64,000 nucleotides of DNA from Amorphophallus konjac (lineage: Eukaryota; Streptophyta; Magnoliopsida; Alismatales; Araceae), in contig JAHNEJ010000888.1 in NCBI GenBank assembly GCA_022559845.1, positions 19,213-83,212 of the forward strand. Direction: 5' to 3'. The first letter of the stretch is position 1, and each line of letters begins with the position of its first letter. The notes below the pieces were generated by a model. That model did not search any database, was not told where the DNA came from, and saw only the letters and a list, made by a program, of their open reading frames with translations. A program made the position numbers and the translations under genes. This document shows, one piece after another, positions 55,891 through 64,000 of the stretch.

Positions 55891-57340
55891 TTTTTTTTTG
55901 GGGGGGGGGGAAGTCAAGGTACAATAGTAAGTTATATTAAACCATGATTAAATCTCTTAAAGTCCTTCCTTTTGATCTTACGAACCCCTCTTATGATTAA
56001 TGCTACCTTCATGTCATTTTTTATTGTCATGTCATGTTCTTTCCTGGAAATTGATACCATTATGTTTAAAAGACTTAGGTATTAACATGTGATTGAGTTA
56101 ATTCATAATAGTCTTAGAATTTTATTTTATTATTTATAATCAGTGTTTTAATAAATTACTTGATTTACTTATTATTTTATCTTGAAGATCATGTCTCTCA
56201 TGCCCCGAGCTTAGCAGTAGAAGTAACTCGGAACGTCTCAGCGAACAGTCATATCAATCAGAACACTAGGAGATAACAACCACAAGATATAACCTCTAGA
56301 AGACCAGATTTGGTCAAAAATATAATTTTATTAATTAAAAAATTCATTATTTCAATCTCCTTGACTCAATTTACAATTTCAAAACTCAAAGGGAAAGACA
56401 CAAATTACAAGACTCTAAAACTTTTAATCTTGACCCAAGAAGATAGAAAGGACACGAGTCTTCTAAACTCTAGAAGCATGCGATCACTCTTACCCTTCTC
56501 CATCATAATGTATTTCATCTTCGTTATTACTTAAAAAATATTAAATAACACTAAATGAGTGAAAAGCTCAATAGAAATCACATCTCTTTTAAGTAGGCAA
56601 AATATAGGTAATTAACATTTTTTCAATGTGTAGAAAACTATATGATAAAACGATGCAAATCCTTAAAACATTTCGAAACACAACAATCAAGATCAGAGGA
56701 CATGATCAATAAGAATAGAGAATCAGTAAATGAATATAGATTTCAATTTCCAAAGAAAGGCATGAAGCTGAAAATGAAGGGAATAGATCCTAATAATGAA
56801 TCAATTAACAAGATAACATTGTATATCAATGAACATTTGGTGTAATTGAACATAATTATAGAATTGGCTAGTTTATATCAGAGTCCAATAACAATGTCCC
56901 TTCTTGGGCCAAGCAAGCTAGATATCATGTAAATCATATAACCAGAATAGCATTCATTCAATCACATCACGTATAAGTGAATTGTGTAGATCAAATCTTG
57001 CATGTCAGAATGGTGCAATGCCATACCCAAAATTTTTCATAGTACATAATTTAGACATTCTTTCGAACTGGCATTGAGTGTCAAGCGGACCCAAAGCCCT
57101 TAGTAATCACTAGATAATTTTCAAATATTAGATAATGGCCAAACGGATCTAAGAAAGTTATGTTCTAGAAATAACGATTAGCACATGTAAAGGGAATATT
57201 AACAGAGTGGAAACTAAGTATAGAACTTTAGGATAATTCCAAGGATCGGAATCCTATAGAGAATCAGGAAGATACATACTTCTAAGGGTAGGCACTGAAG
57301 GCCTTAGTACATCTGGTGCAAGCCATGGGACAATTCTGAT
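55891..57340. other. AT-rich anonymous DNA
   Basis: Sharp drop in GC after 55,900. 55,917-55,990 is an inverted copy of 61,018-61,085. The rest shows no gene, only frames under 75 codons. It may be the interior or flank of a degraded retroelement. Confidence 0.45.
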
Positions 57341-58020
57341 ATGTGTGTCAGCCCCCGGGTCAATGCAAGATAAAAGTGGATGTTCGCGCATTCTTTTACA
57401 GATGGTCTCCGCGGGGAACTACAGGAGTGGCGGAGCTGTCGGGGAGGGGCTGGACTGGATGGCAGGGGCTGACATTGACTGGCGCATGAGGGAGGTTGGA
57501 CGTGGCTCGAGGTTAGTAGTCGGGTACCGTCCCTAAAGGGTGAGTGTCAGCATGCCGGGGAGTTAGATCCGGTCCCAGGATTGTTACTTCCGGGCCAGGG
57601 TCTGGTCAACTCGGGTCAGCGGTCGAGACTGTCGGTGGCCAGCTCAGGGAGAATGACAGGCACGTGGTCCCATGGCAGGAGCAAGTTCGGCATGATGGTG
57701 TCTGCGTCGATATCATAATGCACCATATGTGGGCGAACCCGAAGTGCAGGTGTTGTCGCCGTTATCGTAACGCCCCATACGCGAGTGGAAAGACTTGAGT
57801 GAAACGGCTAGACGCCATGTGAGGGGTGGTCGTTCGACATACCCTCGGCGTGTGCTAAGCTGAACAACAAGCCAACTAACACGCATTGCTCCTCGTGCTT
57901 GGTGGAGTGTTGGAGGCCTCAGATGCTTGAACCTGCGTTTGTGTGTTCCTTTATGTCTCTTCCCCTGTTCTTGCCCCTTGAGCTTCTAAGAGGGATTTTA
58001 TAGGGAATTTGAAGGGTTGA
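57341..58020. other. Anonymous GC-mixed DNA
   Basis: Frames up to 84 codons without recognisable domains. I see nothing to annotate. Confidence 0.4.
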
Positions 58021-58350
58021 GGGGGGGTTTACCCGGGTTGGAATGGAGGGGGTGCCCTAGTCCGAGTAAACCCCCCTTTGATTGATAAAAAGTTTTTTTT
58101 ATTTGTGAGAGGGGGAGGGGGGTTAACGCGGGGCTGAGTGAGGGTTTTTTTTTTTAAAAAAAAAGTTTTTTTTGAAAGAGTTGGGTTTATGCGGTCTAGA
58201 CTGGGGGGCCATTCTGGACCGCATAAACCCCCCATTTTGGGGGGGTTAAAGCGGGGCTGGTCTGATTTTTTTTGGTTAAAAAAAAGGAAATGGGGGGTTT
58301 ACCTGGTCCAAACTGCCCCCCCAGTCTGGACAGCGTAAACCCCCCCCGGG
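58021..58350. repeat. Tandem array of long G/C-capped hairpins
   Basis: Three hairpins spaced about 110-160 bp: arms GGGGGGTTTAC/GTAAACCCCCC (58,022-58,076); GGGTTTATGCGGTC/GACCGCATAAACCC (58,183-58,230, 14 bp perfect); and GGGGGGTTTAC..GTCCA.ACTG with its imperfect partner (58,292-58,345). Between them GGGGTTAA(N)GCGGGG(Y)TG and T-runs recur. Confidence 0.82.
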
Positions 58351-59867
58351 GGGGTTAACACGGGTTGGAGAGGGGTTTTTTTGAGAGGGCTATAAAATCC
58401 TTGTTTTTTGTTCTTTTTGGGTCCACTTTGACTCGGTGTGAACGCAAGAAAGAAGGATACGGACTGGTGGGTGGCTGTGTGCACGTAGGACGAGGAGGTT
58501 GACCGACCCTTGCACGAGATCTTGAGACTCCTCCTTCGCGAACCCTCCTTAGCTGGTACGGAGATCGATTCTGAGCGAGATTGGGACCGGGATGACCTTG
58601 CACTGGGATGAGGGAAGCTGGGTGGAGGCCCCCCTTGAGAAGAGTTCGCCCCCACCTGGGCCCGGCCTTGCCCGGGGCGGGTTGCCGTCATGAGGGGTAC
58701 CCCAGGGGGTCTCCTTCCGTCATTTGTCGACATCCTTTGATGGGATTGGGTCCCCGAGATGCTGACATTGACTCTTGGGGGCCAAATATATAGTGTCGTT
58801 ATTGTCACCCGCAAGGTGTTCAGGGAAATTCTCGATACACATCAGGTTGTCGATCGGCTTGGCTAGCTGGTTCGTTGGGCTTAGATCTAGCCCCGGGGTG
58901 GGGATAGTTTTTTTTACTCAAAGATAATACTTGCAAGGGGCAAGGGGAGAGACTTGACCCCGACCGCCCTACAAGAAAATTTTATATATAGCAAGCAGAG
59001 AGAGAGGAGAAAGGGGATACAAGGGACAAGCAAGGACCGGGGGAGGGGAGGCACCCTGTCAAAGAGGACAAGGGGCCAGTACATCACGTGGGCAAGGCTC
59101 AGGAAAGCCAAAAGAGCAAACACAACCAATCAGCCCAATAAGCGGCACAGATGAAGAACCACAAACAAGAGACCGAACTACATGAAGAGCCAAAGCAACT
59201 AGTAGAACCCATCAGCAGTCCTGAGTGGAACTGGTGGAGTTGGATCTACGGTGTGAACTCCTGGTAGCAATGCCCTCAGCCCTAGAGACCGGCTTAGAAC
59301 GCTCCTTCCCTCGATCACCAATAAAGAAGGAGTGAGCACGTTGGAGATCAAACTAACCAGCAGGGACAGGCTGAAGGCCCGGGATGGTGAGGATCTGAAT
59401 TGGTGATCGAAACTAGAGGCCTCCATCGACAGCAGAGGGCGGCACATCGACCCCAGAGGGCCCTGCCCAAGAAGGAGGATCCAAGACAGGACTACGATCA
59501 GAAGTCTTGGTAGCTCGCTTAGGGATAGTAGCTTGTAGGGATTGAGAGAAGATGTATTGGGCGTGAGGCCCCAACCTTGGCGAGACATGTCACATTGCGT
59601 GTTGGATTGACGGGCAGCTCCAGGTTGACCTGGTGGCTGAAAGTTAACGATTCATTGCCATGTGTCTGAGAGTCAGGGGTGGCCCCAACTTGCTGGAGGG
59701 TTGCCGTGTGATGTGGCTAGTGCGTCTAAGCCGTGGGTTGGCCCCGACTTGTTGTAAAATGACTGGAAAGTATGCGCCCACAAGGTGCTTGAGAAAATTC
59801 CCTACACACGACCACGGTCGTACAAGTGTACTAAGGGCTCCCGAAGCCCAAGGTCGGCTGGGGGAGA
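58351..59867. other. Anonymous DNA with partial repeat echoes
   Basis: The longest frames (171 codons, 58,299-58,814 minus; 129 codons, 59,199-59,588 minus) show no domain I recognise and no supporting context. CAAGGTGTTCAGGGAAATTC near 58,810 and CAAGGTGCTTGAGAAAATTCC near 59,780 echo the end of the ~285-bp repeat. Confidence 0.4.
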
Positions 59868-60165
59868 TGCTCCTTTTGCTTTAGAAGGTTGGAGAGAGGC
59901 GTTTTGGGAGTAAATCCCGGCCTCGTTGCTGGGTGCCGCATGACGTAGCTTGTTGTCGGAGCGCCCTCGGGTTGGCCCGAGTGGTTTAGTTGAAGGAGGG
60001 CGAAGCCGCATACTGGGTGATCGGGGGTGGTCCCCGTTGGTTGTGGGTGTCGCCGTAAGTTACGGCAAGCTGGCTAGGGCTCTTGATTGGACCCAGCACG
60101 TCATGGAAGGGACCGGATAAATAGCGCCTGGAAGGTGTTCGGGGAAATTCCCGAACCCTTAATTC
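59868..60165 (+). repeat. Anonymous ~285-bp repeat, copy 2
   Basis: Counterpart of 55,608-55,890, with an extra CAGCACGTCATGGAAGGGAC segment. It ends near GGTGTTCGGGGAAATTCCC. Unknown family. Confidence 0.8.
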
Positions 60166-61015
60166 TTACTTTTTTCTGAGAAAAAAGTTCGGGTACAACA
60201 CTAGGGTTCTAACAAGGGGTTGGCAGTTCTAGGGGATGGGATCCTAGGAGATTTCAAGCAAGAGAGTCCCTTGAGTGCTGTGAGAGCTTTGAGAGCCCTT
60301 TTCCACTTCCATCCCATCAATGGAAGACACAAAAATCGAACTCGGAGAGCTCTGAGATCCGTCCACAGGAGGAAGTCTCATGGCCACCGCCAAAGGAGAC
60401 GAGGTTACAGAAGGTGGCCATCGATCTGGCCACCCACCTTCCTTGAATGGCCACCGATCTAGCCGCCCACTACTGGTCGACGGGCAAACCCCGTCTCTCT
60501 TGTCCATGTTTTCCTTATTGTTGCACTTTAGTTCCTTTTCATGCATCCCCCTTCGTTTATATTGCATTGCGCACACGATAGTCCTTCCTAGACCCCTATT
60601 TCAAATAGGTTTTCACCCCAAAACATAAGGAAGACGGGTGGTCGAAAGTCTCAACCATCCCCCTTCCTAACCCCCTTCTCGGTGACCCCCGGTTGCATGT
60701 TTTCCCTTTTGTTTTGAGCATATATTACACTTTCACAGTCTAATGGGTTCATTTTCTTTGTTTACTGGTTGAACTTCAGGGATTTCATAGCAAATTCGTA
60801 GATTCGAGCTCCCCATTCTTGGCCGGCCTAGAATGAGGATAGGTAGGACCCACATTCTCTCATTTTGGAAGGCGTTTGCGATCACCCATTCTTGTAGGAA
60901 TCAAATAAACTTCCCTGGTGATCACCCTTTGTTCACTACCCTTACGTTGTAGTGTTAGACGAGGCTATGGTTCCGAAACGTCCGCACCCGGGACCCAATA
61001 GCCGATTTTCGACAC
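60166..61015. other. Anonymous DNA
   Basis: No recognisable protein. CGATTTTCGACACCTACA at 60,999-61,016 reads TGTAGGTGTCGAAAATCG on the minus strand, which looks like an LTR start, but no second copy is in the window. Confidence 0.4.
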
Positions 61016-61889
61016 CTACAAGGGGTGTATAAGATCAAAAGAAATAACTTTAAGGGATTAATCATGGTTTAATATAAATTACCTAATCAATTAATTGTTC
61101 AGACGACATGCTTAATAAAGAACATGATTTTTGACATAAAATTTACAGATTTATCATGTTGGAAAAATCTAGGGTTTTAGGTAAACCTGGGGCAGAACGC
61201 GGTCATGTCAGGCGACACATTTCTAATAGAATGCGGCCATCAAGTGAGCCGTGATCAAAAAGACGCGGTCTATCATAGGGACGTGTTCAAAATGCGGTCC
61301 CTGTGACAGACACGATCTCAAACAGAAAGCCCGTTCCAGTAAGAAAACGTGAAAATGATGATACCACGTCCATATAACTCAAAATTCTTACATAATAGTC
61401 GATAAAAATTGAGAAAACATGCATTAAATCAAAATAGACATGCTCATATACATATTTACATGATCAATTTGAGTTTGGCCTGAAAGAACACCTACCTTGA
61501 ATCAATTTAGGGAAGAAGAGGAAGAAGAACATGAGACGTCTAAACCCTCAATCCTCCTCCTTGATCCATGCCCTAGCACGCCCTAGCACAACGCCTCGTC
61601 TCTTCCACGAGCTATTAGGAATGGTTAGAAGGGATTTAAGATTCTATTTATAGATTTTAGTGACTCAAGAGTCCTAATTCGACCTACTTCGTAAGGAATA
61701 ATTATACTCTAAAATTTTTGAATCCTATCTAAATCTAGGACCGCCTAGCATGAGTTTACCCTAATTTGGCTAGGGTTTCACAAGAGAACGGCCCTATCTA
61801 AGTGTGTTAGAGTTTAATTTTGATTTTAGGCCCAATTACTTAAGTTTCAGCAAATTTAACTCAATTAGAGTTTAGGATTTGGGGCATTA
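61016..61889 (-). mobile_element. Another TGTAAT-type LTR (minus strand), diverged
   Basis: On the minus strand it starts TGTAATGCCCCAAATCC at 61,889. It contains GCGGTC-rich sequence at 61,196-61,330 in a position like the hairpin clusters of the related LTRs, and the inverted repeat partner of 55,917-55,990 at its left end. AT-richer than the copies at 19,512 and 55,607. Confidence 0.5.
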
Positions 61890-63259
61890 CAAAATTTAGG
61901 GATTTATTCTATCTTTTATTCCCAATTAGATTGTTAATATTAGTTTAATTTAATATTACAATTATTGTAAATTTTATTTAGTTCATAATAATTATATTCC
62001 ATCTCTTATAAAATTATCTTTATTTTATTCAAGAGATTTCATTTATTTATTTATGAATTTCTTTTAATCCAAGTTGTTAGACTTTGCATGAGAATTCACG
62101 TGTTTTGATTCATGATGAAGGGACTTTAGCCACAAGTTTTGGACACTTAGGTATTCAGATATCGTAGGATACATGCGAAGATAATTGAGTGACAATAATA
62201 GATCATTCACTCTTATATATAGAATGAGAGAGAATGTCCTATGAACGGTACTCAAGAAAAATCCTTAGCCAAGGTTAGATAGTTCAATGAAAAAGGAGTT
62301 TTCAAATGGGACTTGGAGTACGGAGTTCACCAGGCCATAACTCAAAGGGGTTTGATAGTGTGCCCATATCCTAAATTATGGCAATGTGGATTGTGTATAA
62401 ATGAAAGACTATAGTTCTGTGATAACTGTGGACGGAAAGGTCACGGAGTGATTTATAGACCCCCTTTGTCTTTTGAGATCACAGAGTGTTACTTGGCGTT
62501 TACTATGGCCTGAAAGCTCTATGAAATAATAATAATGAGATGATTATCCACCATGAGATGATGAGTTAATTATTTAAGTTATAAGATAATTAAATAATTA
62601 ATTATGTGTCAAATATTAACATAAATAAGTAAGAAGGAGTTTTTAAATTTAATGTGGTGGGGACACCGGGTCCACTACCAGGCCCACTAATCAGAGCTGA
62701 CGCCGCACCGCCACTGCACCGAGCTTATGGCTCGGCGACTCGTTTGAAGACTCAGCGTCCTGAGCATAATATTTATTTGTGTATATTTGTATCGTACGTG
62801 TGTGTATTTGTATCGTACGTATTTGTGTAACATACATGTATTAGTACACGTATTTTTCTTTCGTCTTATTAGGCTAGTCTAAGTCAAATAAACATGTGTG
62901 TAATTTTTATATTTTAATTGGTTAAACCCACAAGTCAAATATTGGTTAGTGGGTTTGTCTTGTTAGGCTAGAGTATAAGCATAATTAGTGAAAGTTAGAT
63001 GGTATTATTGCTATGGCCTTTTCTCCTATATAAGGAGGCCATTGTGTGTTACGTATGTTATGAAATCTATGAATGAGAAAGCTTGAGCTTAAGGTGTTTT
63101 GCCTTATTCTTTCCCTTCTCTCTCTTCTCTTTTGTGAGGATTGAGCGTCGCCCGGTGTGAAATCGTCCGGCGTGAGGCCGAGCTGTGTGAGATAGTAGTT
63201 ATCCGTCCCGTCCCATTCGCGTCCCGCCGTCGATCCATTCCCACGTCGCCGCCGCGTCA
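61890..63259 (+). mobile_element. 5' LTR of a further LTR retrotransposon (right edge)
   Basis: The end is fixed by CGCGTCA at 63,253-63,259 followed by an iMet-type PBS. A TATA box lies at 63,019-63,031. The upstream part (GAAAAATCCTTAGCCAAGG near 62,258, ACTCAAAGGGGTTTGATAG near 62,340) resembles plant retrotransposon LTR sequence, but the LTR start is not resolved. The superfamily is uncertain; copia is possible. Confidence 0.6.
63019..63033 (+). promoter_or_regulatory. TATA box inside a short inverted repeat
   Basis: CTCCTATATAAGGAG: arms CTCCT and AGGAG around ATATA. The LTR promoter, with RNA start expected near 63,060. Confidence 0.65.
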
Positions 63260-63262
63260 AAT

Positions 63263-63274
63263 TGGTATCAGAGC
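63263..63274 (+). other. Primer-binding site (initiator tRNA-Met)
   Basis: TGGTATCAGAGC, three bases after the LTR end. It sets the element's orientation as +. Confidence 0.92.
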
Positions 63275-64000
63275 CCAACAACGGCCTCTCCATCCCCGAC
63301 GTCCCCGTCGTCGCTCCCTCTCTCGATTGTTAAAAAAAAAGGAAAAAAAAAAGAGAAGAGTAGCATAAAGATCTGTGGATGAGAGAAAAAAAATTTAAGT
63401 GAAAAAAAATCACATTCTCTCTCTTTCTTGATCTCTTTCTCTCTTTCTGGTAATCTCTCTCTCCCTGTTATTCTCTCTCTCTCTATTTACGTTTCTATCT
63501 TTGTATCTCTCTCTGTTCATTTTTCTCTCTCTATTCTCTCTCTCATTCCACGCACATCAGAAAGAATTAAAGCAAAAAGAAAAAAAAACACAGAGAAGCA
63601 GAGTGAAGAACATTAGGTTCTTCTCTCGGCAGAAAAGAGAATTAGAAAAAACAAAAACAAAAGAGTTCGCAGGGGGGGCCGCCTCGTCGCCCGTGCCCCC
63701 CTTCAAACGTCACGCGGCCGCAACGGCCACCCTGCACCAGCGCGCCACCGCGTCCGGCGCTTCCCGCCCACGGCCGCACCTGCCTCGCCTGCGCGCCCAG
63801 CTGCGCCCGCCGGCCGCAGCCGCCCGCGCCCCGGGCGCGCACCCGACCGGCCCGCAGCGCGCGAGCTCCGGCCCCGCCTGCCGCGCGCCCTCCGCCCAGC
63901 TGCGACGCCCGCCCAGGTGCTGCCCGAGCTTGGCCTCCGCGCCCGGCAGAGCTCCCGCAGCGCCCACCTGTGCGCCCCTCGCAGCACCCCCCGCGCGCCG
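63275..64000 (+). other. Leader of the right-edge retrotransposon
   Basis: Pyrimidine-rich (TCTCTCTC) to about 63,540, A-rich to 63,660, then very GC-rich to the window end. No gag start is identifiable inside the window; the minus-strand frames at 63,642-63,987 reflect GC-rich composition. Confidence 0.5.

Noticed and set aside
59199..59588. 129-codon minus-strand ORF as a host gene
   Set aside because: No recognisable domain, no promoter or splice evidence, and it lies in repeat-derived sequence.
63263..63274. tRNA gene fragment
   Set aside because: TGGTATCAGAGC without a cloverleaf is a primer-binding site adjoining an LTR.

Overview
This is nuclear DNA of a flowering plant from a repeat-rich, gene-poor region. 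The evidence is lineage-specific: Ty3/gypsy elements of the plant Tat group (two RNase H domains in pol), a plant mobile domain (PMD) gene, a plant-type chromovirus, and primer-binding sites matching initiator-methionine tRNA. I see no ordinary host gene and cannot name the species.

Layout. 1-~17,430: 3' part of a Tat/Retand-like element on the + strand (element 1): broken pol (345-3956), tandem arrays, two copies of a structured module, an antisense PMD gene (7,895-13,585, minus) carrying a hAT-type MITE, a polypurine tract and a 3' LTR from 14,325. ~17,430-20,488: unassigned sequence and minus-strand LTR pieces of a family starting TGTAATRTC. 20,489-53,919: a complete Tat/Retand-like element (element 2) with ~3.42-kb LTRs, 5-bp target duplication CCAGG, PBS, one 9.7-kb gag-pol frame with seven internal stops, a 76-bp array, an antisense six-exon PMD gene (34,966-40,771, minus), a 24-bp minisatellite, a third module copy, a 57-64-bp array and a polypurine tract. 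Inside it at 42,987-49,657 sits a younger minus-strand chromovirus derivative (1.99-kb LTRs, target duplication GCTTG) that has lost protease, reverse transcriptase, RNase H and most of integrase. 53,920-55,607: continuation of the TGTAAT-type LTR sequence that element 2 entered. 55,608-61,889: mostly AT-rich anonymous repeats, a tandem hairpin array at 58,021-58,350 and another TGTAAT-type LTR. 61,890-64,000: LTR, PBS and leader of a further + strand LTR retrotransposon running off the right edge.

How the parts relate. Both Tat elements encode gag-pol on + and a large PMD protein on the opposite strand. The antisense gene keeps spliceable GT-AG introns whose positions and phases match between the two elements although intron sequence and length do not. 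This is expected if introns are invisible in the sense genomic RNA that is reverse-transcribed. Downstream of pol, both carry tandem arrays and a ~230-base module of three stem-loops, each capped by CCC-GAAA-GGG, with many compensatory changes among its three copies. These two things, the antisense intron-bearing gene and the covarying module, are the most interesting content of the window. Insertion order is element 2 first, then the nested element: by eye the nested LTRs differ at only about five positions in 2 kb, element 2 LTRs at about 1 percent.
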